64,000 nt of DNA from Acanthosoma haemorrhoidale. Its lineage: Eukaryota; Arthropoda; Insecta; Hemiptera; Acanthosomatidae. Each line of letters opens with the position of its first letter. The stretch's first letter is position 1. The DNA lies in the NCBI GenBank assembly GCA_930367205.1, contig OV884015.1:78879341-78943340 (forward strand). Direction: 5' to 3'. The notes beneath the pieces were generated by a model. It had not been told where the DNA came from and did not search any database. It saw nothing but the letters and a program-made list of their open reading frames with translations. Below are positions 1 through 11,278 of this stretch, in pieces. The position numbers and the translations under genes were made by a program.

Positions 1-652
1 TGTTTTTATTAAGTTACATTGCTGCAAAAATATGATTTATTTCTAGATATCATTGGAAGCTCTGATGAAGATCATCTGTGCAGGTGCGCTGTTTGTGCCC
101 CGACCATAATACTACATGTAATCTTGAACTAATATATTGAAATGAATAGCTCTTAGTATTAATCCAAGTAGTCACAGTTTTTCAGGAATGATAAGTTGTA
201 TCTTGTGTTTAAATTTTGAATTAAGTGTAAATATATTCATTTTCAACCGATTTAAGTAGGTAGCTTAATTTTCTAAATAGATAACTACCTACATAGATTA
301 AAATTTAGGTTAACATCGATTTGTACCTTGATTATAACTGAAGTTATGTATGGGGAAAACGCTACGTATCAGAACCGACTCCTATTTCAATATTTTTATT
401 CACAAGAAGGCTTGACGTCCTTTAGAGCCATTAATTTAAATTTCAAATTATATTTAGATTTGAAAAGTAATTTTTATATTTATTTGGTGGCGATCCACCC
501 ACTCCAATAATTTTTAATCAACAATACATGGTTGTAAACAGTACTGTAGGTACATAAATAGTTTATTTAACCATTTACATCACGTAATTTTAACATAATT
601 ATTTAATGACAGTAACAGAATTATGATAAAATAAGACTAAAATGTCATGAGT
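1..652. other. AT-rich non-coding DNA
   Basis: No gene, repeat or structure recognised. The short open frame at 328-510 has no recognisable domain and AT-driven composition. Confidence 0.6.
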
Positions 653-905
653 GTACAATAGTGGCCAAAATTATCCAGACACTGCGATTTTTAAATTAAT
701 TTTTTCGGACGTTAGCAACAGATTTCCGCCTTATCACTCAAATCAATTTTTTGAGTAGTTTTACGAGGCCTTCCACACCTTTGTCAGTTTCTCAAACCAC
801 CTCCTGAATTATACTTTTTTAATAAATCACTTACATTACTTTTGCCAAATTTTAAAATTTTAGCGATTTTCCAACAGCAGAAAAATTTCCTTCAAGTTAA
901 CTAAT
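653..905 (-). pseudogene. Tc1-like transposase remnant, helix-turn-helix part
   Basis: Read on the minus strand, about 905 to 715 gives a Tc1-type paired-like helix-turn-helix: KIAKILKFGKSNVSDLLKKY, a stop, then the linker GRPRKTTQKIDLSDKAE. This is the N-terminal DNA-binding region of Tc1/mariner-superfamily transposases. It is broken by at least one stop and then runs at once into a sequence (653-690) that looks like a Tc1-type terminal repeat (gtggccaaaattatccagac). The DDE catalytic domain is therefore missing: an internally deleted, dead copy. I could not find a convincing opposite terminal repeat to its right. Confidence 0.7.
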
Positions 906-1489
906 AAGTCTTTAACGGATATATTTACTTGTATGACGAACCATTTTAGCTAACTGAACGGAACTTTTGTTTTCTATTAATAAGGATTAGTGGGCAAACA
1001 AAATTACTACTATAAATAATTTTCTTAGGTCAAAAATAAATTTGATCAATACATTATTTTTTAAAATTAATTATTTAATTCCATAAAAGAAGTTGCTATA
1101 TCCTCGTGAGAAGTTCTGAGCATTAAGAAATGTATGACCTGTCCGGAAAGTATATTAATAATTTTTCGGGTCTTGTGAATCTTCTGCAGTGAGTATTGTT
1201 ACTACTAGCTTTGTTACGTCGCGTTAGTCACAGAAAGGTGTTTATGTAGCAGGTGTTCGTTAGTCGCTTTAGTATTGGACGTACTAAACCTGGTCAAAAT
1301 TACTTCCGGTCTTTTATTATTTTCGGTAGATAATGTCCAGGTTAAACTGCCTGTTACTTTAAGTTTATCTTTTTCTGGTAATAAACTAAAGAATAACTAT
1401 GATGCATTAAGTAAACATATATAATTGAAATGGAAGCTTGCTTGTCAATTTAAAAAAATAAAACAAACCCACTTTTTATTTTAACCAAG
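906..1489. other. AT-rich non-coding DNA
   Basis: Nothing recognised. It may include the unrecognised 5' end of the Tc1 remnant to its left. Confidence 0.5.
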
Positions 1490-1878
1490 TTTTGTTTTTC
1501 ATAAAAATATTTGAAGAAATATTGTTTGTGGTCTAATTTTAATAAAGTTTGTTTCTCCCAGAGAGGGGATTTCCTGTTGCTCACTTTTCTGCAATTGACT
1601 AACAGTTGAGAAGGCAGTCGAGTGCGGGAGGGTTTAATGACAACCGGTGAAAAACATTTTTCTCATTATACATCAACCAGTATATTAATAATTATTTATA
1701 TTACAGAAAACATTTTCAATTTGTTTAAATTAAGTTATAAATGAATCCACAATATTTTATATAATCTTCTGAATATGCTCCTGGCTGGAATCCTGATATA
1801 TACGGTTTTCGTGATCCATGCATTTTGTTTTTCATAAAAATATTTGAAGAAATATTGTTTGTGGTCTAATTTTAATAA
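1490..1878. repeat. 56-bp exact direct repeat, 333 bp apart
   Basis: Positions 1490-1545 and 1823-1878 are identical over 56 bases (both begin ttttgtttttcataaaaat and end ggtctaattttaataa). The sequence between them is not repeated. Perfect identity in an otherwise degenerate region points to a recent short duplication or to paired ends of a small element. Confidence 0.85.
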
Positions 1879-1976
1879 GGTAAGTGTTACTAGTTTTTCT
1901 TATGTTCTCCCTTACACTTGTTTGTTTTTCTTGTAAAATATGCAAATTATGTCTTCTATTTTTAATTATTTAAGTA

Positions 1977-2211
1977 CTGGCTAGTATCGGTGTCGCGGCT
2001 GACGGAGGAGCGTGGGGGACTTCCCAAGACTCCGCTTTCTCTTCGCATGTGGATTTGGGAGGTCTCTGGGCTGTCTGTAAATATTTTATGAATGAGCGAG
2101 TGAATGATGAACTGTAAGTATGGTATGAATGAGAGCATTTATCTTAATTACTTATTGCCTTATAAAAGGCAGATTGTAATTATAGCACAATAAAGGAATA
2201 TAATATAATAA
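1977..2211 (+). mobile_element. Jockey-like LINE 3' tail, 5'-truncated, with 14-bp target duplication
   Basis: Carries the tail shared by the family: gacggaggagcgtgggggac near the start, then atgaatgagcgagtgaatga, cttattgcc and agattgtaat, ending in an AATAAA-like segment. It is flanked by the perfect duplication TAATTATTTAAGTA at 1963-1976 and 2212-2225, so this is a discrete insertion truncated at its 5' end. It belongs to a subfamily with the copy at 51.8-52.5 kb: both lack the block gagggaggtgacaaccatg and have an extra trinucleotide giving gaatgatgaa. Confidence 0.9.
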
Positions 2212-2225
2212 TAATTATTTAAGTA

Positions 2226-2639
2226 AGTATTATATACCTCAGGTTTGTAAAAAAGTTTTCGTTTTAGCAGAGTTAATTTATTTTTGCAGTAAGGTTACCA
2301 AATTTGTATACATATGACAATGGGTCAAGAAAAATAGGAAGATAGTATAATTGTGTTGTTATGATCCTTTTATTGTTTCGAATCATAATATTTATTAAAT
2401 TAAGAGTTTTGTCTTACTCTTATTTTAGTCCCGAGGATGCCTGAATAGGTGAAACGTTTACTGATGATGTCTTATCAATAAAAAAAAAGATTGGTGAGAC
2501 CCCACACTTTTTTTTTCTAATATAATATTAACACTCTAAATTGCTTTTTTGATAGTGCAAAAGATTTAAATACTTTTCGTGATTTATTTTATATTTCAGA
2601 AATGTCTCAATTTTTAGTTTACCCAAGGGGGGGAGTTAA
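2226..2639. other. AT-rich non-coding DNA
   Basis: No gene recognised. A motif at about 2429-2460 (gaggatgcctgaataggtga, then aacg) resembles one at 49.86 kb beside repeat family F and may be an old retroelement end. Confidence 0.4.
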
Positions 2640-3060
2640 AATAACACTAAATACGATGTAAGAACACTCGACGGCGAGTGCCATTTTGAATAATCTAATT
2701 ATTTACCCAGTGACCAAGAGTGGTAGGAATAATCGGATAACGCTAGATAATGTATTCCAGGCTGGATCTAATAATGACAGAGTAGGGGGCAGATGAAGAC
2801 AATTATCACGTGGTAACAGTATGAAGATTGGGCGAGATAAGGGAAAAATTACTGTAATCAAAGGAGGGATCTAAAACAGCCATGCCGCCCAGGAAGTTGA
2901 AATCTATGAGAACTGCAATTATCTAGCCGGACAAAATGGCGAAGAACTGCCACGCAATTGTTCTCCTCACGTCTGATGAATTAATGGCGGAGAAGGAGTC
3001 GTGGAAGTAGTTCCAACCCTCCTTGGAAGGTCACGGATCCAGTGCTTATTTTATTTTGAA
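2640..3060. promoter_or_regulatory. G+C-richer island, candidate cis-regulatory element
   Basis: About 400 bp distinctly richer in G+C than its flanks, without a sustained open frame. It contains homeodomain-like cores (taattattt at about 2697, gaattaatgg at about 2979), GATA-like sites and an E-box-like cacgtg (2807-2812). Its position in a gene-poor region beside a developmental regulator makes an enhancer plausible; this is inference. Confidence 0.3.
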
Positions 3061-5663
3061 ATAGTTGACAACGCAACACTGGTGGGTGGTGGGCTACTAA
3101 ATCAAATGAACAGAAGTGAAATATCCAAAAATTTAATCTTTGAGTCCTAAATGTCAGTAACTGATACCAGTATTCATTTGCACATTGATAATCTCGATCA
3201 GGACGCTTCTATTCATCATTATAAGCTATGTAAGCTAGTTGGTGCATAGGTACCCATCATCATCTTTTCTTTCATTGTTTAAATCTTTAAATTACAGAAG
3301 TCTTGAATCTTACGACTTTTTTTGTAGTCTGGCCGACGTTTGCCCATTACTTGAGTAAACGCAGAGCCCCTTGTTTGGGCCCAGAATTTTCTATGTAGGC
3401 ACTTCGCCCTGGTTATTTCCTTACATTTATATTTGTGTGCGTTTATACAGATATTTTAAACCTGAATTTATAGCTGGTACATGTACCAGTAGTGTATGAG
3501 TGAAAGACGGAGGTTAAGTTAAACAGTTTTGCATTTAGTTACTCCCCTAAAATTAACTGCGGAACCTCATAATTCATCAAATCAATCGAGGGAGGAAGCC
3601 TGCAAATCCAATTTTCAGCTTGAGGAGACGACGTTAAGTTAAGGGAAGAGAGGAGAAGGATTGTCAAGCCCAACTTCAGCCGATTAAATTAAACAGGCTT
3701 ATGAAAAAACAAGGTACAAAAACCTGAGTTATTAAGAGCTTGGTACTTACCTCGTTGGAAGGGGATATCTTCATTTTTTAAGGGGTCACCGCTGATGGCT
3801 ATTGACTTTGAAAAATTACCTATTTTATTTAGTAATTTATTGGTAACATTTGTTTTTCCCACCCCGGATTGCCTCTTTCTTTACCGCTTATTGATTTGTT
3901 TATGATTTTTCATATTTAGTACTTATTATTGTATACCACTTGCGTAAACTGTTGAAGAAAGAGAGTATATGAGAATATATGAGGAAGCACTTATACTTTC
4001 AATTGTCTGTTAAATTACTTCAATTTTTCACTATGGTAAGAATTTGTTACTTATCCCTGTCTAATAAGATATTGGGCTAAATAAATAGCATGGTAACACC
4101 GGTAAGGAGCGTTTGTCTGTACAACTCAGGAACTGTGAAACGCATTTAGAAAATTGATTTTCTTCTTGTTCATTAACTGTTTATTAACATGTAGGCTACG
4201 TATCCACAAACTGATTCTCTTAGGAGTTCGATACTAAACTTAAACCTAAAAATGATTACAACGAATATTGCTTCATTTCTTTTCACCAATATTTTTTTAT
4301 TGTTCTGTTCATCTGTTCGTGGTTCCGAGTAACGTTTTGCTCAGGTAATATTTGCTGCATAATCAGTACGGATCTGTGACCTGATGTTTTGACGAAGGAC
4401 CAGGTATTTCTGACAGGCTTGACTCAGTCAATTACGGCACAAAGCCGCCGCTTGTCAAGCGTCTGGACAGGACTCACAAAATGGGTTTCTGAGCCCAAAA
4501 CTGGTTTAAGGGGTTGGAGTGACGGAAACATTAAACTAGTCAAATAGTACTTTATTGTAGCAAACATGTATCTAATAGTAAACATGTGACACCAATTGAT
4601 TATGTACAACATGATTTATTAAAGAGTACACAGATTAATTCAAAATTAATTGCAAACATCAATCTTACATGTAATTAAACTAAAATACAAACACAGCTGA
4701 TGAAAATAAGTTTCCTTGAATGATCTTACTGGATTCATTGCTTATTAGAATTATTGCTTTAATTATTAATTATTATTATATGAAAAATTTATACGTACTA
4801 AAATGTTTCCCAATTTTCGTCACATCATTAAAAGTCACAACCAACAGTTATTTAAATTAATTGACTTATGCAAGATTATTCTATATTTGAACGACACAGT
4901 TGCTATGGAGCAAGAACAAAATGCTATCCATAAAATAGGTACACCTTTATAAGTGATAGTTGAGAATGGTGGTGAGTAATGAAATATGTATGCACTTTTC
5001 TCTCTTTCTCTTGACCTGTGAATTTTATTTATTAATGTTTAAATGGAGCTTAAACGAAATTGAACATTTGACAACTGATACACCAAAAGAGAATTTTGGA
5101 ATATTTTCTGCTGGGTATGTGCCAAAACATGAAATAATTTGCCACAGAAAAAAAGGCCTTTGGTTTTTGGGTAGTGTTGGCAGCGAGAAGTTTTGTAAAT
5201 GCTAGAATTGTCGTAAATTATGTATATGCTGTTTTTGGTACGATATTCGGCTGTTTTTGTCCTTAGGATATGGGTAGGACCCAAGACGTGCTGGTCTCCG
5301 GCCCAACTCTCTTCCAATATCACCACTGTACCTTAATCCGAAGGAGAGCACCCTCACTTGGTCTAGCTCGGTTAGTATAATTGTTTATTATAATCAGTTT
5401 TTTGTTAGATTTTAACACTCATTTAAATGCAGTTCTGTTGTACATTATTTTGTAAAGAATAAATAAACAAACTGAGGTTTAAAAAATTTACTTGATATAA
5501 GTTTCTTTTAGCATTGAAGTATGCTCTCAATAAACGGCGTCATCCTTGGATGCAGTTTCGGTCAAAGAAAATTTATTTTTTCGTTCGGGATCTCTTGACA
5601 TGTAAAATTGGTTACGAAATCCTTTACTGTAAATTTTGTTAACTTTATAACGATTGATTCAAT
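3061..5663. other. Non-coding DNA, nothing recognised
   Basis: Short open frames at 4424-4612 (minus), 4960-5205 (plus) and 5039-5326 (minus) show no domain and the last two overlap on opposite strands, as expected by chance. No repeat of the window was matched here. Confidence 0.5.
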
Positions 5664-5694
<31 letters not shown>

Positions 5695-5695
5695 C
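5664..5695. repeat. Poly(T) run
   Basis: About 30 consecutive T at the left boundary of repeat family B copy 1. It could be the A-tail of a minus-strand insertion or simple low-complexity DNA. Confidence 0.8.
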
Positions 5696-6722
5696 TTTCT
5701 TAGCTCTCAAACTTATAAAATAGGATGTGGGAAAAATAAAGGAAAATTATTTTGGGCTAATGAGTGCCTTTCACTAAGGGGAGTCCCCCATTTGAAGGGT
5801 GTATGAGAAGGATATAGGGTGTGGAATGCCTGAAGGAGGCGGGTGGATTCAATAAAAAAAAATCCCAATATAATAATGAATATGTAAAAATATCGTATAT
5901 GAGACGGAAAAAATGCTCACGGGAACTTCTCCCTCCCAACTGCCCTAGAAAAGGATCAGAAAGATATCGAAGACGAATTCCTCTGAAACTATTGGGTCGA
6001 ACAAAGTGGGATGATTCAAGTCATGCATGCAAACGTGCTTCTGAATGAAGAAGCTGTATTGTTCGCATCAATGATTTCCCACGGCCAAGAAACCGTTCAT
6101 CGATTCCAGAGTCCGTGCTTACTACTGTTGGATCCGTGGGCGAGATGCCCTGCAAGCGACCTGGGAAAAACTGATCAGTACACGTTGTGACCAAACTGTT
6201 GGCAACGTTGGGTGACCTGACAATTACCTGACCTGATTATTGTTATAATTGTACTGTCTTGTCATCTTAAATTGGCTCATCATTTCTTTTGTATTTAGCA
6301 CACATTTATCCTTTCTATCATTTCTCCCTCATTTATTATTATTTTATATTATCATTATGTATTTAGTTAAATTTGGATTGTATACAGTTGATTCATATTC
6401 TCTTTCATTTTAGTATTAAGTTGTATAAATACAGTCTAAGACATCTTTATTTATGTTCCTTACTTATTTCTGTATTTATATTTTGTAAATAGACCCCTGT
6501 TTACAGTTTTTGCTTTATACACTTATTTGCCTTATTTGGTTAAAGGAAAAGTCATATCTCTAAGTGGAGAGTATATTATCTTTATTTTATCGCTTTCACT
6601 TATTTTCTTTATTATCTATTATTATTCAATGTGAAGATTAAATATAGCCAGGCGCTCAAAAACCAGACTACCTTAAAAAATAATATTTTCTGCTCAAACC
6701 TTGGTTTAGAACGCGTAAATAA
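5696..6722 (+). repeat. Repeat family B, copy 1 (~1 kb, unclassified)
   Basis: Collinear with 17.11-18.17 kb. Shared landmarks in order: gggaaaaataaagga (5729 / 17256), a block on small insert tttgaagg (5791 / 17312), ttgtgaccaaactgttggca versus ttgtgaccaatctgttggca (6185 / 17751), caattacctgacc/caattacctcacc, gttcatattctctt-like text, and the end ttttctgctcaaaccttggt versus ttttctgcccataccttagg (6689 / 18134). No terminal inverted repeat or recognisable protein was found. A retroelement 3' region or non-autonomous element is possible. Confidence 0.75.
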
Positions 6723-7345
6723 GAATAAAATATTTTTAAGAATATCATCATTATAGAGATAATACCTAAAAGGTTTTGCTAAAGCTGATAGATATGAATA
6801 ATTAGGCCAATAATTCTATATGCTGCATAACAGAATATAATGGCATAAATTGCCTTATCATCTCAAAATTTAAAAATCACAAAAATACTTTCTTTTACCT
6901 CAAGTACCAGTGCAGAACCGGAAATAATATTAAATTATAAAAAATAATCCACATCCCTTTAGTCCCCGTTTTCAAATTATTATATAACAACTGGATTTAA
7001 ATATATGTAATTTCAATTTAATATTATTTTGTTTTATGAACTCATTAGGAACTCAGAAGCTCCAATTTTTGTAAAGGATAACAGTTCAACTTGTAGAAAT
7101 TAATATTTCTATTTACTATTTTTAGGAATTCCAACATACAATTATAATTTTTTTCTTCTTCGTTCATTATAAGTAATTACAATTAGCTTTTCAAACATAA
7201 ATAATTGTAATTAAAAAATTCATTCGTACCTTCCCAAGGATTCCCGAATTGAAGCTGGCCCAGAAGTCGGAAGCAACGAAGATTTACTCTATCTCCCACA
7301 GTTACCGTTTCTCTACTTTGGCGTTGCAAGGGAGATTTGATGCAT
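6723..7345. other. AT-rich non-coding DNA
   Basis: Nothing recognised. Confidence 0.5.
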
Positions 7346-7440
7346 TCTTGCTCCATACGGGATAGCCCGCATGGAAGAGCCTATGGCCAAAGATCAGGAA
7401 TTTTGGGTTCGAATCTCAGGAGTATCTCTATACTTTTATT
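7346..7440 (+). mobile_element. tRNA-derived SINE head (degenerate)
   Basis: Has a D-arm/A-box-like tagcccgcatggaagagcc (7363-7381) and, with near-normal spacing, a T-arm/B-box tgggttcgaatctca (7403-7417). Acceptor stems do not pair convincingly, so this is a pol III promoter remnant of a SINE, not a tRNA gene. Confidence 0.5.
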
Positions 7441-7599
7441 TGTCTTATATTAGTACATAGTGATTAAAATAAGACTCTTTTTATCACTTAAATTGGTACT
7501 GTTTGGAATGAGCAACTTTTAATACTGATCCGGCAAGAAAGTTCTTTGACCCTAGAATCATCAGACTAACATTAAAAAGAATGAATTTATCGTGTACCC

Positions 7600-7975
7600 T
7601 GAATATTACTTATAATCTAGTGGGATTAATTCATAACAGAACTAACCCGATGGAAAACCACATCGACCGGGTCGGGAGTTGTCTGGAGGATTTTCTTTCT
7701 GTTCATTATTTTTCCACGGCAATGTCCTTCCTTCGGGACGATCTACCGCGTACAATAATAAACGGAGGATATAAACAAGATCGAGACAAAAGCCTCAGGG
7801 TTGCCTACCCACAAAATCCACTTAGTATTGGCGAAGGACTGACAGCGTGGCACAGTTCCCTCTCGCCAAAACGACAGTGCGACCTGTTGAAAGTGTGTGC
7901 GGTCTGATATACATTGTGGTCGCGCAACCTTGGACCATTTCCGAAAGAACAAAACAAAAACGCTATACATCGTGA
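7600..7975. promoter_or_regulatory. G+C-richer island, candidate cis-regulatory element
   Basis: G+C-rich stretch in AT-rich surroundings. Open frames exist on both strands here (plus 7581-7907; minus 7743-7979) but overlap antiparallel and match no family, so coding is doubtful. Candidate regulatory element by context. Confidence 0.25.
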
Positions 7976-7979
7976 ACAC

Positions 7980-9299
7980 TGACTGACAATTGTTACACGT
8001 AAACAGGAGGATCCGTTGCGTACCTATATTTTCCTATTTTTTATTCTTTAGTAAATCAAAATTTGTTGTTATAAACTTAAAACATAAACTGAAATAAAAC
8101 AAATAACGATAATGTAGTTTGTTATTATATATGAATTGAAATAATTACATGCAATCAACATAAAGAATTTTAAGCAGCACTGAGAACATCAGTTTCTTGT
8201 TACTTTTTTGGGGGGAGGAGTCCATTAGCAGAAATCATTGACACTTTAAGCCACCACACTATGAGGCTAACTTTAAACGAAATGCTAGTTGGTTTGGAGG
8301 TTGCTGTGAGGCCACGTCTTTCTAAGTTACCGAGGAGAATATTGGATTATGGAGCGTTAGAATAAGGATTAGAATAGTCATGGAGGCTGGGAAGGAAGTT
8401 TTGGTAGCGGGAGGTGGCAAGAGATTGAATGGGATGTTCAGATCAGCGTGGAGGTGTAAATCAAAGATCATAGCGTTTGAAGTTTTGTAAAATTTTCAAT
8501 TCTGTGGATTGGTCGATCACCCCTATCTCCTATTTATCACTATTGACATGGATTTTGGTAAGCATTTCTCATATCAATCAACGACATATTGACTTTGTAA
8601 TTTCTGCTCCCAATTGTAGATCCATTTCCACCCCCACCCTAAAGACGACTAGTGCTTTTTTTTTATTTCTTCTTAGTTGGATGAATTCATCCACCGTATG
8701 CAGCTCAAAGATCTCGTGAAGCTCAAGACTAGTGCATTTAAGTGGGAACTAATTCAATTGAGTTTTGCCACTATTGGAGTTTGGCCTCATAAAAATACTT
8801 CACCAGGCGGTAAAAACGAGTTCTAGTGACACTTTTCATCGAAAAACATATCATTCAAGATTTAGAACCGGTGGCAAATTGGGGACCAACCTAGGTGGAA
8901 AAAGCTCTAGGTACCTCACTGATATTCCATTATTAAGTTCAGTAATAGATATTATGTATATATTCAAAAATTAAACCGATTTAGACAGCTCCAAGCTGCT
9001 TTTTAGCAGTCGATAAAATTAAATTTGAAAATACGATAAATGTCTGTTGGTTTAATACAGAGACAAACAAAATAAAACATAAAATCAACAATATATTTAA
9101 AATTATACACACTCGTACTAAGTCAGAAACAGTCTATCAATTTTATGTATTATACTATAAAAAAAATCGATACATAAATAAAAAATAGATAAAAAAACAA
9201 AATATATTAATCCTATGATTATTTACCCAATTAATGGTGATGAAAACCTATAAAATGTAATTCATAAGCAACCTATTAAAAGAGGAGGGTTATTTCTGC
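7980..9299. other. Non-coding DNA, nothing recognised
   Basis: Contains moderately G+C-rich text at 8.2-8.7 kb with short open frames on both strands and no recognisable domain. Confidence 0.45.
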
Positions 9300-9518
9300 T
9301 CACTTCACTCTACGGTTGGCTTTATTCATGAAGTATGGAGTGGGTGGGCTTCTTTCCATTCGTGTATTAACTATTTCTTCTTTTTTATTTATATTGTTCG
9401 ATTTTAGGGGTTCTAGTTTAATTTCTATGCTTTTAAGGCTGTTCATTAATTTTCTATCATTAGTATGGTGTAGAAGGCAACTATATGTGGTCTTGACACA
9501 CCTCTTCCTGTAGATACT
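9300..9518 (-). pseudogene. Repeat family D, copy 1: protein-coding repeat, C-terminal part
   Basis: On the minus strand a frame is open for about 65 codons, ending in TGA at 9300-9302. It contains LLHHTNDRKLMNSLKSIEIK, then KKEEIVNTRMERSPP and ends MNKANRRVK. The copy at 18.5-18.74 kb encodes LLHHTNDKRLINSLKNIEIE and keeps the downstream text at DNA level. Two diverged copies conserved in the same frame argue for an originally coding, repeated element. I do not recognise the protein. Confidence 0.65.
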
Positions 9519-9995
9519 GTTAGAAGTTGATATCGATTTATTAAAAAAAATCCAATGTTTGATGATCGTGTGATATGCTATGAGTTTCTTGTGAGAAGTA
9601 CTGTATGCAGTTATCGGTTTTTGTCCCTTTTTTTCTTATATTTTATCTAAATGCATTATTCCATACAGTTGCCAGGCAGCAGATCTTAATTAAAACTAAA
9701 ATACACTTAATACTTAAAACTGAAATATCCGCTTATTTATTTGTATGTAAGAAAACTGGAAAAAAAAAACTACAATTAAGGGATTGATTTCTTGTGGCCC
9801 TATAGGGTAAAATGAATGTCTTATGTACTTTCTTCCTAGTTCCTAGCCCGTTAACTTATCGTTTAGTGGTAATGTCCCATAATAAATGTCCAAATGTTTG
9901 TAAGCGTTTAATGCATATTATTAGGAGAATAGAAGAAGAAGTGGAAGTTGCAAAATTTAAGTAGACCATTAGGGAAAGGGAAGGGAGGGACAGAG
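9519..9995. other. AT-rich non-coding DNA
   Basis: Probably includes the upstream part of family D copy 1 near 9.52-9.6 kb; otherwise nothing recognised. Confidence 0.4.
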
Positions 9996-10290
9996 CAGAC
10001 TCTGACATTACGAGAGGTGAATAGGCGGCTTGAGGACAAAGAGTGGGTGATGGATGGTGGCGCCCTTCCGCGTCACCAGCGTGGACGCACCCCTTGCGTC
10101 CGCACTCCGAGTTAATTTGTCGGAAAATGGTAGGAGGCCATCCCGACCTACCGCAGCCTCCTCACGCCCTGTTTGCTTCAATTTGTCTCGTGCCCGAGGA
10201 CTTGAAAGCCAAACGTCAACCACACACTGGTTGGTAGCCTACAGACCCACTAGGACTACACCCCTACGAGTTAAGAGGGTACCACAACAT
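9996..10290. promoter_or_regulatory. G+C-rich, CpG-containing island, candidate cis-regulatory element
   Basis: About 300 bp with several CpG (for example gcgcccttccgcgtcaccag at about 10060). Three overlapping open frames on both strands cancel each other as coding evidence. Inferred regulatory or old exon sequence. Confidence 0.3.
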
Positions 10291-11109
10291 ATCCCTTCTC
10301 TAATCTATACTAGTCAAGAATTTATAATTGAACAGTGGCATACCAAGAGCTTTTGCCCCTTGGGGTGGTCCCCAATTCGTCAACCTATCTAGATCAATCA
10401 AAACCAATAGTGGTTAATCACTTAAAATAAATTAATTCTATTGTAGTTTTTGCTATATTGAAGGATGTATATATAATAATTTATAAAAAGTTGTGAATAA
10501 AATCTCTCTGTAAACTTTGGTTTAAAAGCTATAGGCTTGCACTAAATTTTAAACTATTAAATTTTTCAATGGATTTCAATAGTGTTTGACAACAGTTAGA
10601 CGTATCAGATTGTCCATTTAAAAATGAAGTTTGAATTGATAACAGTATCCTCTGACTACAATTTGTTCAATAGTTAATACTTGTTAATATTTATTGTTAT
10701 TGTTTTAATTTGTAACGACACAACGTTTTTTACATTTCCATTTCGAGAAATACTATTTTAAGAGAAAAAAAAAGTGTTTACTTATTTTGTAAAAGTTGTC
10801 TGAAAATAGACTAATTAAGTGCGAAACTTCGCAACAGGAACTGAATGAAGAAATTTTATTAAGAGTGAAATTGTGCTCAATTTTTCAAAAAATAATTACT
10901 ATGATAAAATTTAAAGCTTGTTTGTATATTTATTTTTCTTGTCTTTTATTTTAGGAAAGTATTTAATGACATCGTCAGAATTGATATAATTTCTCAGTTG
11001 TTTTTCTATCATCATTTTACCACCAGGCGCTGAATCTTTGCGTTGTCAAACTCCAATAGTGACAAAACGCAGTTAAATTGATTCCTGCTTGAATGTATGA
11101 CATTTATAA
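10291..11109. other. AT-rich non-coding DNA
   Basis: Nothing recognised. Confidence 0.5.
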
Positions 11110-11278
11110 AACTCTTCTTTTCTGATTTTACTGATAAAGTGTTATATTGTCGAGTCAGGCAGTCTGGGTCAGCAAGTATTATTGTTAAATTGCATACTTA
11201 TCATATTCATTGATTTTTTTCGATAAGAACATTAATATGTTGTTTATTTTTAGATAATTTGGACCAAAATATAAAAAT
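11110..11278 (+). repeat. Repeat family G, copy 1 (unclassified)
   Basis: Collinear with 38.50-38.67 kb: tgttaaattgcatacttat (11185) versus tgttaaattgcatacttaat (38584), an upstream block ending tgtcg (about 11150 / 38546), and a downstream block caaaatataaaaa (about 11264 / 38652). No protein or terminal repeats seen. Confidence 0.6.

Noticed and set aside
1130..1300. Right-hand terminal repeat of the Tc1 remnant (candidates near 1140 and 1290)
   Set aside because: Matches are short and in the wrong orientation.
2429..2475. A hammerhead ribozyme around gcctgaataggtgaaacg and ctgatgatg
   Set aside because: The conserved CUGANGA and GAAA elements are not in the required order and spacing with closing stems.
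7346..7440. A functional tRNA gene
   Set aside because: A- and B-box-like stretches exist but the acceptor and anticodon stems do not pair; a SINE remnant fits better.
7581..7979. Overlapping plus and minus open frames of 108 and 78 codons as genes
   Set aside because: They are antiparallel, match no family and are explained by locally higher G+C.
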